Notes under the pieces: model-generated
What the model was told of the DNA's origin: nothing
Seen by the model: only the letters and a program-made list of their open reading frames with translations
Database searches by the model: none
In this document: positions 1-8,276 of the stretch, piece by piece
How the letters are laid out: the number at the start of each line of letters is the position of its first letter
How positions within the stretch are numbered: the stretch's first letter is position 1
Program-made: the position numbers and the translations under genes
Source of the DNA: Bacillus massiliglaciei
GTDB lineage: Bacteria > Bacillota > Bacilli > Bacillales > DSM-1321
Reading direction: 5' to 3'
DNA length: 64,000 nucleotides
Assembly: GCF_900098925.1 (NCBI RefSeq)
Contig: NZ_LT622359.1
Location: 124,001-188,000 of the forward strand

Positions 1-1
1 A

Positions 2-478
2 TTTGAGGATGTTGAATTTACAGAACCTGCAGAAGCATTCAAAGAAGCTGGTCATCAAGTGTTTACAATTGATAAACATGCAGGAAATGAAGTAACTGGT
101 AAAAAAGGCGCAACGGTAAAAATTGATAAAGCCATAGATGAAGTTAATCCTGCAGACTTCGATGCTTTGCTTATTCCGGGCGGTTTCTCCCCTGATTTAT
201 TACGTGAAGATGACCGCTTTGGTCAATTCTCAAAAGAATTTATCCAAGAAGGCAAACCTGTTTTAGCGATTTGTCATGGACCACAAGTATTGATCGATAC
301 AGACCTATTAAAAGGCATCGACATAACTGGTTTCAAATCTATTCGTAATGATCTAAAAAATGCAGGGGCTAACTACAAAGATGAAGAAGTTGTGGTAAGC
401 AATAATATTGTGACTAGCCGTTTTCCAGATGATATCCCGGCATTCAATCGTGAAGCGCTAAAACTATTAGCAAAATAA
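2..478 (+). CDS. yfkM: DJ-1/PfpI family protein, YfkM-like (5' partial)
   Basis: The frame is open from base 2, so the gene starts before the window and about 158 residues are visible. It belongs to the DJ-1/PfpI class I glutamine-amidotransferase-like superfamily. The nucleophile elbow AICHGPQVL carries the reactive Cys, and LIPGGFSPD forms the conserved Gly-rich loop. The sequence strongly resembles Bacillus general stress protein 18 (YfkM). Relatives act as glyoxalases, deglycases or chaperone-like proteins in the cytosol; which applies here is not shown. The internal GTG at 59 is not the start. An SDR gene follows 99 nt downstream with its own strong ribosome site. Confidence 0.87.
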   Translation, partial: FEDVEFTEPAEAFKEAGHQVFTIDKHAGNEVTGKKGATVKIDKAIDEVNPADFDALLIPGGFSPDLLREDDRFGQFSKEFIQEGKPVLAICHGPQVLIDTDLLKGIDITGFKSIRNDLKNAGANYKDEEVVVSNNIVTSRFPDDIPAFNREALKLLAK

Positions 479-577
479 AATAATGAAGCGTTGATTTATA
501 TTAAATTCACTAAAAGTAGTATGTAATATTGTTTTCAGATACAACCTAAAAAGAATTTTTTAAGGAGGGTTCATACA

Positions 578-1294
578 ATGTCATTAAAAGGAAAACGTGT
601 GGTCGTAATAGGAGGTACTTCTGGTATCGGATTATCTGCAGCAAAGGCATTTCTTGATGAATCTGCTCAAGTCATTATTGCAAGTCGTTCTGATGCAAAA
701 CTATCGGAGGCAAAGAATGTACTTGGTGGTAATGTGGAAGCATACAATATTGATTTTCGCAGTGAAGAAAAGCTAGCTGATTTTTTTAAAGTGGTAGGAA
801 ATTTTGATCACCTTGTCGTTACGGCAGGTGAAGGTGCAATGGGACATTTTAGTGACTTACCTGTTGCGGATGTTAGAGAAGCGTTTGATAGCAAGTATTG
901 GGGGCAATATTTAACCGTTCGTGCTGCTATTCCATACTTAAATGATAACAGTTCCATCACATTGACCTCTGGTGTTTATGGAATCCGTCCGCCACAGGGG
1001 GCAACTACACTTGCTTCGATCAATTCAGCAATCGATGGATTGGTTAGGGGGCTTTCCGTAGACCTGGCCCCTATACGGGTAAATGTTGTTTCACCTGGTA
1101 TTGTAGACACACCACTTTACGGAGGGATGCCTGACGAGCAAAGACAAAATTTATACAGCAAAATTGCACAGCAGCTACCTGTTAATCGCGTGGCACAGCC
1201 TGAAGACATTGCTGAGGCCTACGTGTACTTAGTGAAAAATGGTTTTACAACTGGTACTGTTCTTCTTATTGATGGCGGGGCTCACTTGGTGTAA
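578..1294 (+). CDS. SDR-family protein lacking the canonical Tyr/Lys
   Basis: This 238-residue short-chain dehydrogenase/reductase-fold protein has the N-terminal nucleotide motif GGTSGIG (about residues 12-18) and the C-terminal VNVVSPGIVDTP segment typical of the family. A strong ribosome site (AAGGAGGG, 561-568) supports the ATG at 578. The usual YxxxK active site is absent: aligning the helix before GLVRGLSVDLAP gives Leu where Tyr is expected and Asn where Lys is expected, although a Ser-rich stretch (TLTSG) is present upstream. It may therefore bind NAD(P) without classic SDR catalysis, or use a different chemistry. A terminator hairpin follows, so it is probably monocistronic. Confidence 0.85.
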   Translation: MSLKGKRVVVIGGTSGIGLSAAKAFLDESAQVIIASRSDAKLSEAKNVLGGNVEAYNIDFRSEEKLADFFKVVGNFDHLVVTAGEGAMGHFSDLPVADVREAFDSKYWGQYLTVRAAIPYLNDNSSITLTSGVYGIRPPQGATTLASINSAIDGLVRGLSVDLAPIRVNVVSPGIVDTPLYGGMPDEQRQNLYSKIAQQLPVNRVAQPEDIAEAYVYLVKNGFTTGTVLLIDGGAHLV

Positions 1295-1316
1295 GTGAGC
1301 GTTATAATGTTATTTT

Positions 1317-1354
1317 TGTGGCTATACTACAACAATGTATAGCCACATTTATTT
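1317..1354 (+). terminator. Rho-independent terminator after the SDR gene
   Basis: Arms TGTGGCTATAC (1317-1327) and GTATAGCCACA (1337-1347) pair perfectly around a 9-nt loop and are followed by a T-rich stretch. Confidence 0.8.
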
Positions 1355-1432
1355 TTCAAATAATAATGTAATTTTTTCATAAATGGTAATGATTTCAAGA
1401 AAATCAAGTTAAATATGAAAGGAATGATGAAA

Positions 1433-2332
1433 ATGAGTTTGCGTGACCATGAAAAAGTTTTGAAAATTAAGCATTCACTTGAAAAACGTGTAGTAACTTT
1501 ACCTGATGGAACCTTCCTTCCAAGCATTGGTCAAGGAACATGGTACATGGGTGAAAATCCTCAATCGAAAAACAAAGAAATCAAAGCTTTGCAGCTTGGA
1601 ATTGACCTGGGCATGAAGCTAATCGATACGGCTGAAATGTATGGAAATGGCGATTCCGAACGTTTAGTTGGTGAGGCAATCAAGGGGCGCAGAGATAAAG
1701 TTTTTTTAGTATCGAAAGTATATCCTCATCATTCCGGATTAGATTTGATTGAAAGCGCATGTGAAAATAGTCTTAAACGACTGGGAACAGATCATCTTGA
1801 TTTGTATCTTTTACACTGGAGAGGCCGTGTTCCTTTGGCAGAAACGATTGAAGGAATGGAGAGACTGCGCAAGGATGGTAAAATAGTAAGATGGGGAGTT
1901 TCTAATTTTGATACGGATGATATGACAGAGTTGTGGGATACCGCTAACGGAAAAAAATGTGTGACAAATCAAGTGTTATATCATCTAGGTTCTAGAGGAA
2001 TTGATTATGATCTCCTGCCATGGCATCATGAACAGAACATGCCGATTATGGCCTATAGTCCCCTGGCCCAGGGAGGGAGCCTAAGAAGACAATTACTAAG
2101 CGATCCAACCATCATGGAGATTGCAGAAAAATACAATATGCAGCCATTACAAATTGCTCTTGCGTGGACCATTCGTTCGAACAACGTAATAGCTATCCCA
2201 AAAGCCGTTAAGGAAGAACATGTTTTAGCCAATGCTCAAGCTGCTACTATTGAATTGACCATAGAAGATCTGAACAGACTTGACGAGGTATTTCCGAAAC
2301 CAACAAGAAAAATACCTTTGGATATTATATAA
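1433..2332 (+). CDS. Aldo/keto reductase
   Basis: This cytosolic NADPH-dependent aldo/keto reductase of about 299 residues has all four catalytic residues: Asp and Tyr in LIDTAEMYGNG, Lys in FLVSKVY, and His in LLHWRG. The C-terminal AIPKAVKEEHVLAN region fits the cofactor 2'-phosphate binding motif (IPK). It resembles the E. coli YeaE type. The reading frame also contains ATGs at 1415 and 1424, but AAAGGA at 1418-1423 lies 9 nt before ATG 1433, which is the best start. Substrate is unknown; carbonyl or methylglyoxal detoxification would fit the neighbouring DJ-1 and SDR genes, but that is inference. Confidence 0.9.
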   Translation: MSLRDHEKVLKIKHSLEKRVVTLPDGTFLPSIGQGTWYMGENPQSKNKEIKALQLGIDLGMKLIDTAEMYGNGDSERLVGEAIKGRRDKVFLVSKVYPHHSGLDLIESACENSLKRLGTDHLDLYLLHWRGRVPLAETIEGMERLRKDGKIVRWGVSNFDTDDMTELWDTANGKKCVTNQVLYHLGSRGIDYDLLPWHHEQNMPIMAYSPLAQGGSLRRQLLSDPTIMEIAEKYNMQPLQIALAWTIRSNNVIAIPKAVKEEHVLANAQAATIELTIEDLNRLDEVFPKPTRKIPLDII

Positions 2333-2508
2333 AATGAATGAGGACAAAGGGTTTGTACTCTTTGCCTAGGAGTACCTGTCAATATCCCTTCTCAAACTCT
2401 GATTTGTCAATAGAGTCCTAAAGTGATTTCTTTGTTTTCCTCTTTCATATATTCTCTTAAATTGCGAGATAATTACATCAGCAATATCGGTGATGATAGG
2501 CAAAAGTT

Positions 2509-2551
2509 TTAATTGCTATTTATACCGAAGGATAGTATAAACAGTAATTAA
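2509..2551. repeat. Inverted repeat in the AKR-Rrf2 gap
   Basis: Two 17-nt arms (2509-2525 and 2535-2551) match at 15 of 17 positions around a 9-nt loop. They lie in the gene-poor stretch 2333-2918, where no intact gene is visible. There is no T-tract, so it is not a standard terminator. It could be a structured transcript end or a remnant of a small mobile element. Confidence 0.45.
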
Positions 2552-2581
2552 GGCTAGGTTAATAATGGAAGCGCACCTATA

Positions 2582-2819
2582 CTATAACCAAAAAGCCAAC
2601 TGGTTGTTGTACTCTTGATAAAATTTGTTAATTAGGTCGTGTAATTGCTCTGAATTTGGGGCAACGTTAGGCGGACTGTTTCCGTTATCAATGTATTTGC
2701 TTTGGATTACTTTCTGGACTAACGCCAACATATTTTGTAGGTTGATATTTTGGATCCTCATCAGTGTAAGCAAAGAAGGGATTGTTTAGATCTCCAGCCC
2801 AGTCCATCACGAATTGCAT
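2582..2819 (-). pseudogene. Unidentified decayed coding fragment
   Basis: Read on the minus strand, an ATG at 2819 behind GGGAGGAAAA opens a frame beginning MQFVMDWAGDLNNPFF that stops after about 43 codons. A second frame (2582-2773) continues with a plausible protein-like sequence ending YNNQLAFWL. The pattern suggests one small gene split by a frameshift. I do not recognise the family, and a chance pair of overlapping frames is possible. Confidence 0.3.
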
Positions 2820-2918
2820 TCATTTTCCTCCCTAGTTCCATGAAGCAGTACAAGGAAGGGAACATGATTAGTAAAGCTTTACAGGACGCCTAGTTGATAC
2901 AACACTTCTAATAGCTAC

Positions 2919-2951
2919 TTGACAAAATAAACTGTAATATTTATTATTACA
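2919..2951 (+). promoter_or_regulatory. SigA-type promoter with overlapping palindrome
   Basis: TTGACA (2919-2924), a 17-nt spacer and TATTAT (2942-2947) form a near-ideal vegetative promoter. A perfect inverted repeat, TGTAATA-N5-TATTACA (2933-2951), covers the spacer and the -10 box. Its position before an Rrf2-family gene suggests an operator for autorepression (inference). Confidence 0.75.
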
Positions 2952-3035
2952 CTATGTTAATTGATTTAAAAAAAGATGCAGAAGCTATATGTAAAGCAAA
3001 AGTGATTAGCTGTGCTGATTCTAAGGAGGCAGGCC

Positions 3036-3464
3036 ATGAATAGTGATTTTACACTTGCCATTCATAGTTTAACTTATCTTGCGTTGCAGCCGGACCGTAT
3101 GTCAACAAGTGATGGTATCTCAGAGAGTGCTGGTGTCCACCCAGTACGTATTCGTAAAGTGCTAAGCTTGCTAAAAAAACATGGATTTATAAAATCAAAA
3201 GAAGGAACCGGCGGCGGATTTATTTTTACTCTAGAGCTGAGTGAAGTTAATCTTTGGGATATATATATGATAACTTCTGAAGGTGCTTTGCAGCCTAAGT
3301 GTCCTGATTCAAATGAAAAGTGTATTGTGGGAGCGAATATGAAAAGAGTATTATTTACAATTTTCTTAGGTGCGGAAGAACATTTGGGTGAATATTTAAA
3401 GAACTATACAATTAAAGAAGTTGTCGATCTTGTAAATCAAGAACAAAATAGCGGCTGTGACTGA
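3036..3464 (+). CDS. Rrf2-family transcriptional regulator
   Basis: This 142-residue winged-helix repressor of the Rrf2 family has its HTH around residues 25-60, with the recognition part HPVRIRKVLSLLKKHGFI and the wing EGTGGGF. It most resembles the YwnA-type branch. Two cysteines in CPDSNEKC could sense redox or thiol stress, but the three-Cys Fe-S set of IscR is not present. AAGGAGG at 3023-3029 selects ATG 3036 over the upstream GTG at 3012. A palindrome over its own promoter suggests autoregulation. The target genes are unknown; the flanking redox genes are candidates. Confidence 0.88.
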   Translation: MNSDFTLAIHSLTYLALQPDRMSTSDGISESAGVHPVRIRKVLSLLKKHGFIKSKEGTGGGFIFTLELSEVNLWDIYMITSEGALQPKCPDSNEKCIVGANMKRVLFTIFLGAEEHLGEYLKNYTIKEVVDLVNQEQNSGCD

Positions 3465-3608
3465 TGGCCGTAGACTTCTTTTTATTAAATGTAATAAAAA
3501 ACATTACAGATTTATCTGGGTATATATCTTCGCTGACCGCAGTTTAAAAAAGGTTCTTTCCTGATTACATTCATAAAATACAAAAATAACTTAAGAAGGT
3601 GAAAAAGG

Positions 3609-3944
3609 ATGTTGACGAATGGTAATTCCGTTTTGAAAACAGGTGATTGGATTAAGGGAAAATCAGTGGATGGGGAATTAATAATTGGTTATATTGAGTC
3701 ACAGAGTATTCTGGATGGAGTTGTTAAAGTAACGGTTGCTACGAGTGACAATCGTGAAACGCTTGGCAAAACAATTCCGATTTTAAGTAAAAATGTTAGG
3801 AAACTGCCACTTTCTAAGGCGGTAAACAAGGAACAAATTCTATTTCTAATAGACTTGGCATTATCAACGCGGGATGAAGCGTGGTTTATTGAGCTTTCTT
3901 CCAAATTAAACTCAATCAATCAGTTAGTCGATGGAGTACATTAA
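3609..3944 (+). CDS. IDEAL-domain protein
   Basis: This 111-residue protein carries a C-terminal IDEAL-type segment, ILFLIDLALSTRDEAWF followed by ELSSKLN (about residues 77-101). The acidic helix is typical of small Bacillaceae proteins of this family. The N-terminal half (GDWIKGKSVDGELIIGYIES) looks like a small beta-barrel seen in related proteins. IDEAL domains are thought to mediate protein contacts; no specific role can be assigned. AAGAAGGTG precedes the start. It stands alone between the Rrf2 gene and a decayed OsmC-like gene. Confidence 0.7.
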   Translation: MLTNGNSVLKTGDWIKGKSVDGELIIGYIESQSILDGVVKVTVATSDNRETLGKTIPILSKNVRKLPLSKAVNKEQILFLIDLALSTRDEAWFIELSSKLNSINQLVDGVH

Positions 3945-4056
3945 AACTTATTATATATAGATTTTTTAAATTAAATTACAACGTGTTTGGAAATATTCAT
4001 TTTTCGTGAAAAATTTGCGATTAACCATTATATATTATTTTTTGAGGAATGTTAAC

Positions 4057-4258
4057 ATGGCTATTATGAAAGTAAATATGAATGCCTTTGGAATGACGGA
4101 GTAAAAGGGGGAAGGGAACGCTTAATGCAAACTTTCTTGAAACAGAAATTGCAATACCTGTATCCATAGGAGGAAGTGAGGATGGCGCAAATCCACAGGA
4201 TGTACCTGCTTTTACCATTTTTGAGATTAATCTATTATTTTTAGGGGAAACCACTTAA
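4057..4258 (+). pseudogene. Decayed OsmC/Ohr-family gene
   Basis: Starting at ATG 4057, a short frame (MAIMKVNMNAFGMTE) stops after 15 codons. Another frame from 4121 reads LNANFLETEIAIPVSIGG followed by SEDGANPQDV, which is the N-terminal region of OsmC/Ohr peroxide-resistance proteins. At least one frameshift separates the parts, and the frame then runs into unrelated sequence and stops at 4258. The catalytic Cys regions are missing, so the product cannot work as a peroxidase. Confidence 0.65.
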
Positions 4259-4276
4259 ACACGGTTTCCCCCTTTT
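4244..4276 (+). terminator. Rho-independent terminator
   Basis: GGGGAAACC (4244-4252) pairs with GGTTTCCCC (4263-4271) around a 10-nt loop and is followed by CTTTT. It probably terminated the decayed OsmC-like gene. Confidence 0.75.
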
Positions 4277-4614
4277 CGTATTTAGGTTTATATAGTAGTG
4301 TGAATTTGAAATTACAAAGGTGATTTATTATTCACTTATTTAGTCTTTTGAAAAATTTTATTTTGTTTGGCAGAAAACCATCAATTCCAAAATTTTCGAT
4401 AAGTATTTCTCCTGATTTTCATTATTGCATAGGGAACAGCAAGGGATGAAGTTCAAGGAGACACGGTGTCCGTCTTTAAGGAAAAATTAAATATTTCAAT
4501 TTAGAAATATCAGTGAGACTTTGGTATTTAAATGTTTTTAACCATATCATTTCCAATTCATTCGTTTATAATATATATGTATGTAAAAATTTAACATGAG
4601 AGGGAGGGAACGGT
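4277..4614 (+). promoter_or_regulatory. Gap before the LXG operon, with a -10 box
   Basis: No gene is visible in this AT-rich stretch. A consensus TATAAT at 4567-4572 lies about 40 nt before the first LXG-operon gene. The matching -35 position is poor (ATATCA-like), which may mean the operon promoter is activated or weak. The first gene has the ribosome site AGGGAGGG. Confidence 0.4.
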
Positions 4615-5310
4615 TTGAATCATAAGACTCAGTTAAAGGCACTGGCTATGCAAAAAATAGCTCAAATCATGGACTCCTTATCAGATGAATCAAAAGGCAG
4701 ATACCGTGCGGCAATCCAGGAGTTCGCTGATTTATACCTGGAGGATGAGCTCGTATTTCAGGAACTTTATTTTGCTTTCAAGCAAGCGTTCTCTTCCTGC
4801 GATATAAAAAGCACAAATGGGGAAGCGATTTATTATAGAAAAGAGAATGATGAACATGTAGTTCAGTTTAAACGGACCCATTATTGTTTACATGAAACTC
4901 TTTTCTTCCCTTTCGTTACTTCCTGCATTGAAATTATGAGAGAAGTGCTGCCGTTAGGGTCAGTGGTGAAGCTGAACCCGCTTTACTTTCTTCCGGAACA
5001 GCAAACTTCCTCACCGGCCAAAATTGTCATCACCAAACGTTTTACAGTGCCAACAGGCTATCAAACGTTTTTTCCGTACGGCGGTGTGGTGTACCCTGTA
5101 GGGGAAATGAAGAAGGATGCCATCCTCTATTTTACAGAGCCCTTGATTACAAATGTGATCCATACGGGTTTTAAAGATGAAATGGAAGAAGCGTTTGAGC
5201 TGCTTATGAAAGAAGAGCTGATTGTAGAAAAAAATATGACGTCCATCGAATTTTCCGCACAGGACATGCAATCCCTTCATCTGGAAATGGAAAAAGCGGG
5301 TGAAAGATAA
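4615..5310 (+). CDS. DUF4176-type protein, first gene of the LXG operon
   Basis: The gene uses a TTG start behind AGGGAGGG. Its 231-residue product is soluble, with an alpha-helical N-terminal half. The C-terminal half matches the DUF4176 pattern: LPLGSVVKLNPLYF, then KIVITKR, then a Tyr/Gly-rich VVYPVGEM and a VIHTGFKDEMEEAF helix. DUF4176 proteins are a recurrent component of LXG loci in Firmicutes, where they are thought to help type VII secretion of the toxin. It overlaps the next gene by 1 nt (TAATG), so the two are cotranslated. The role is inferred from context. Confidence 0.7.
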   Translation: MNHKTQLKALAMQKIAQIMDSLSDESKGRYRAAIQEFADLYLEDELVFQELYFAFKQAFSSCDIKSTNGEAIYYRKENDEHVVQFKRTHYCLHETLFFPFVTSCIEIMREVLPLGSVVKLNPLYFLPEQQTSSPAKIVITKRFTVPTGYQTFFPYGGVVYPVGEMKKDAILYFTEPLITNVIHTGFKDEMEEAFELLMKEELIVEKNMTSIEFSAQDMQSLHLEMEKAGER

Positions 5311-5519
5311 TGGCAAACTATACGTCCGGTTTTTGTTATCGCTTAGCATCCAATATGATCTCCTCTTTGGAAGATGCCAAATATGGGATACAGAAAAATT
5401 TCGAGCAAATGGACTTAGAAAATGCTTCTGTGGAAGAGGAGATGCGTGAAAAAACGGAAGAAATGATCACTGAACTGAATCGGCTCATTGCCGCCATTGA
5501 ATCCGTTCATTTTAGATGA
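5310..5519 (+). CDS. Small helical LXG-associated protein
   Basis: This 69-residue, largely charged helical protein contains an EEEMREKTEEMITELNRL segment likely to form a coiled coil. It has no signal peptide or membrane segment. Position and size match the small helical partners (DUF5082/DUF3130/DUF5344 types) that pair with LXG toxins for delivery to the type VII machine. It is short for those families and has no WxG motif. It overlaps the DUF4176 gene by 1 nt. Confidence 0.6.
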   Translation: MANYTSGFCYRLASNMISSLEDAKYGIQKNFEQMDLENASVEEEMREKTEEMITELNRLIAAIESVHFR

Positions 5520-5544
5520 GAAACTAGCAGAGAGGAGTTTGAAA

Positions 5545-5853
5545 TTGGGGAACGCACATATCAAGATGGATATCCGCGAGCTGCAGGCCACTTTACAAAC
5601 CCTGCAATCCAGTATCGACGAGTTTAGCAGTTACACAGACACCTTTCGCACGGGTACTAGAAATCAGCTGAAAAACTTCAATTCGGATTTCATAGAAAAA
5701 GTGGATGCGATTCTGGACTATATGAATAATGATATCAATCAGGATTTAGTAAAAAACACGGATGACGTCCATGCAGCCGGTAAAGGAATCTTGGAAGAAA
5801 TGAAAAAGGCAGACGAAGAAGTGGGCAGGGCGATTCGGAGCGGGCAGTCATGA
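5545..5853 (+). CDS. WXG100-like helical partner of the LXG toxin
   Basis: The TTG at 5545 follows AGAGGAG (5531-5537) at 7-nt spacing and is preferred over the in-frame TTG at 5488, which lies inside the previous gene. The 102-residue product is two amphipathic helices (MDIRELQATLQTLQSSIDEF and a second after a turn), like the DUF5344/YwqI class next to LXG toxins. Such proteins bind the toxin N-terminus and are needed for its export (established for other LXG systems). The stop overlaps the toxin start by 4 nt, which implies coupled translation and stoichiometric production. Confidence 0.65.
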   Translation: MGNAHIKMDIRELQATLQTLQSSIDEFSSYTDTFRTGTRNQLKNFNSDFIEKVDAILDYMNNDINQDLVKNTDDVHAAGKGILEEMKKADEEVGRAIRSGQS

Positions 5854-7700
5854 AACGGGACATCCAAATCAACTATGGAACGCTGGACCAGATCATTGAA
5901 CAGCTTCATACATATAGGCATGCCCTGCATCAGATGCAGAGTTCCCTCAACACAATAGCGGTCTACGCAGAGAGGAATGCAGGAAAGAGCCTGGAAGCCT
6001 GGGACGATCTCGTGCAGCAATCCAAGAAAAATATCCAAAGCTATCAGACTCAAATCGAGGATTTATTCACATTGTTTGAAAGCTATGTGGCTGATACCAC
6101 TGCCTATATCACTCCTATTTCCAGGAATGGCATGATGAGAGTCGACCGGAATGATATTTGGGGTAATCTCTCACAGATTGAATGGACAGTAACGAACAGC
6201 CTTACCCGTGGAATCTTGGAAGCCAATCGGTCCCCAAGCCTTCTGTCTAGTCTGTTTGACGATGCAGATCCGGAAGAAAAAGAGCGAAGCAGATCTAATC
6301 AACAGAAGCTGGCAAGCCTTCGAAACGACATGGAATCCGCTCAATCCAGGCTTAACCATAAAATGGAGGAGCTGTGGGACCTCTATGAGTCAAAAGTAAA
6401 AAAGTTTGAAAACACAGATGACGAATATGCAAACAAAGCCGCGGCAGTCCAAGATCGCTATATGAATTTTTATGAAAAGGCAAGCGATGTGATTTCTGTA
6501 ACGACTGATGGAATCAGGGATTTTAGAGATGGGGTAGAGGATACAATTCTGGAGATACTGAAAGGCGTTGTTACGCTTGTTATCGATGCTGGCATCATTG
6601 CCGTATCAGACCTGATTCCAGATAGTATAGAACCGGATTTTCTAAAAAAAGCTTCCGATAAAAGGATAGAGAGTGCTGCGGAAACGCTCGAACTGATTAT
6701 AGAAGATCCGGTTATCATCCTTGAATCGATGGCTCAATCTATATCAGATACCGCTGAAAAAGAAGGAATCATGTACGCATCGGGAAGTGTAGCGACTTCC
6801 TTCATCCCATACGCCGGCCAAGCCAAATACCTCAAGCTGTTAAAAGTGGAAAAAAGTATCAATAAAGCCAGCGGAACCCGCCCAGCCATCTCCAAAAAAC
6901 CAACAGAATCCGTTCCAGGAGTGGGCGGAATCAAGAAAGAAAATGCCGCATGGCCAAGCAATATAAAAAATGGCAGCCAACAATACATCCAGGATGTCAC
7001 CCACTTCTTTAGACGAACCTTAATGCCCAATCGGCCCTTTCAGCTAAGTACGGCGAATCAGGCACCCATCAATATAATGAACAGATCCACAATCGAAAAT
7101 CGGATGGATTCGATTGTTCCGGCCTCTCCTGGGAAGATTGAGGGGAAGGGAGCTGGGGGGACTCCTAAGGGTACGGGTAATGGTACTATAGTCAACGAAG
7201 TTAAAGAAATTGATTTTGGAAAGCACATAATAAAAGGTGAAAATGGTAAGAAACAACTACTTCCAAATACTAAGTACGTAACCAATGATAACTATAAATA
7301 TACCACCGATGAACTTGGACGTATTGTAAATGTAGATGCTCCCGAACTTGTATTGAAAAAGGCTAATAGAAATAAATACGCTCAGGCAAATGTAGGGGGA
7401 AAAGACAGATTACCAGATGATGATGGCGGACATTTAATAGGAGCACAATTTAATGGTCCTCCTGATATTGATAATCTTGTACCACAAAATAGTCAAATTA
7501 ATAGGAGGGGTGGAGTTTGGTACGAAATGGAGACTGAATGGGCCAATGCATTGAAAGAGGTACCGCCTAAGAAAGTCTCTGTTAGTATTGAACCGATCTA
7601 TTCTAATAATTCAATGCGACCAGATTCCTTTATGGTCGAATATGAAATTGAAGGCCAATTTCCAGTGATTCGCGAGATTGCAAATAAATCAGGAGGCTGA
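5850..7700 (+). CDS. LXG-type T7SS effector, C-terminal DNA/RNA nuclease
   Basis: This 616-residue polymorphic toxin is the only full-length one in the array. Residues 1 to about 200 form the helical LXG-like secretion domain. A helical/hydrophobic middle (about 215-330) contains VATSFIPYAGQAKYLK. A linker follows, ending in PKGTGNG. From about residue 440 there is an Endonuclease_NS_2-type nuclease with the motif DDDGGHLIGAQFNG and IDNLVPQNSQINRRGG, resembling the B. subtilis YeeF and S. aureus EsaD toxins. The toxin would be delivered to competitor cells by the type VII apparatus, which is not in this window. An immunity gene follows 5 nt after the stop. Nucleotide composition becomes more AT-rich from about 7170, where the variable tip begins. 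Confidence 0.85.
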   Translation: MKRDIQINYGTLDQIIEQLHTYRHALHQMQSSLNTIAVYAERNAGKSLEAWDDLVQQSKKNIQSYQTQIEDLFTLFESYVADTTAYITPISRNGMMRVDRNDIWGNLSQIEWTVTNSLTRGILEANRSPSLLSSLFDDADPEEKERSRSNQQKLASLRNDMESAQSRLNHKMEELWDLYESKVKKFENTDDEYANKAAAVQDRYMNFYEKASDVISVTTDGIRDFRDGVEDTILEILKGVVTLVIDAGIIAVSDLIPDSIEPDFLKKASDKRIESAAETLELIIEDPVIILESMAQSISDTAEKEGIMYASGSVATSFIPYAGQAKYLKLLKVEKSINKASGTRPAISKKPTESVPGVGGIKKENAAWPSNIKNGSQQYIQDVTHFFRRTLMPNRPFQLSTANQAPINIMNRSTIENRMDSIVPASPGKIEGKGAGGTPKGTGNGTIVNEVKEIDFGKHIIKGENGKKQLLPNTKYVTNDNYKYTTDELGRIVNVDAPELVLKKANRNKYAQANVGGKDRLPDDDGGHLIGAQFNGPPDIDNLVPQNSQINRRGGVWYEMETEWANALKEVPPKKVSVSIEPIYSNNSMRPDSFMVEYEIEGQFPVIREIANKSGG

Positions 7701-7705
7701 TATTG

Positions 7706-8185
7706 ATGAGTTTTGAAACAGAATTAAACGAGTTATATAAAGAAATTGCACAACAGGTTAATGATATGATTCCAACTGAATGGGATAATTTCTATTTTAA
7801 TGGTGAAGTTAAGGAAGGAGAAGGAGGAGTTTTCTTCTTTTTTACGCCAAAAGGTGAGGAACAACACATTTTTTCACATTATATTCCAAAATTATATAGT
7901 GTAGATAAGAGGGCTTATAATAAAGAGCTACATAAATTATTTCAACTTACTGTTGAACTCCAAAAAGTTTTTACTGATAATGACCAAGATCCTTGGTTTT
8001 CAGTGACATTAATATTAAATGATACAGGTAAATTAAACGTACATTTTGATTATACAAATTGGCATGAAAGTGAATTTGGTCCAACAGATAGAATTAAGTA
8101 TTTTGAATATAAATATATAAGCCAAAACAAAGAACAGCTAGATTTAGAGTTAATAGAGAGAATGAAGGAGTTTGAAAAAAAATAA
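7706..8185 (+). CDS. DUF600/YezG-family immunity protein (cassette 1)
   Basis: This 159-residue acidic protein of the YezG/EsaG (DUF600) family neutralises the adjacent nuclease by binding it. Conserved features include the N-terminal LNELYKEIAQQVNDMIP helix, FNGEVKEGEGGVFFFFTP strands and FDYTNWHESEFGP near the C-terminus. AGGAGG at 7691-7696 supports ATG 7706; the TTG at 7703 is one codon earlier. It is the cognate partner of the full-length toxin by position and is highly similar to the immunity gene at 15073. Confidence 0.85.
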   Translation: MSFETELNELYKEIAQQVNDMIPTEWDNFYFNGEVKEGEGGVFFFFTPKGEEQHIFSHYIPKLYSVDKRAYNKELHKLFQLTVELQKVFTDNDQDPWFSVTLILNDTGKLNVHFDYTNWHESEFGPTDRIKYFEYKYISQNKEQLDLELIERMKEFEKK

Positions 8186-8190
8186 ACAAT

Positions 8191-8229
8191 AAAGCACTTG
8201 GTTGTCTTATAGGCAGCAGGTGCTTTTTG
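8191..8229 (+). terminator. Cassette terminator, copy 1
   Basis: AAAGCAC pairs with GTGCTTT and is followed by a T-run (8191-8229). Similar AAAGCACTTG hairpins lie downstream of the other DUF600 genes (10218, 12019) and are truncated at 15558. Confidence 0.75.
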
Positions 8230-8276
8230 TATGGAATATATACCTTTCAATATAAAAAATTAATATATGAAATTCA

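Noticed and set aside
4021-4254. 77-codon minus-strand frame in the OsmC-like region
   Set aside because: The plus strand shows recognisable OsmC sequence and a terminator, so the minus-strand frame is a shadow.
5488-5544. Upstream TTG start for the WXG100-like gene
   Set aside because: It lies inside the preceding gene without a ribosome site; AGAGGAG at 5531-5537 clearly serves TTG 5545.
7044-7285. Overlapping minus-strand frames inside the LXG toxin linker (also at 10587-10769 and 14150-14653)
   Set aside because: They recur only because the linker DNA itself is repeated and have no ribosome sites or family features; they are shadows of the toxin frame.
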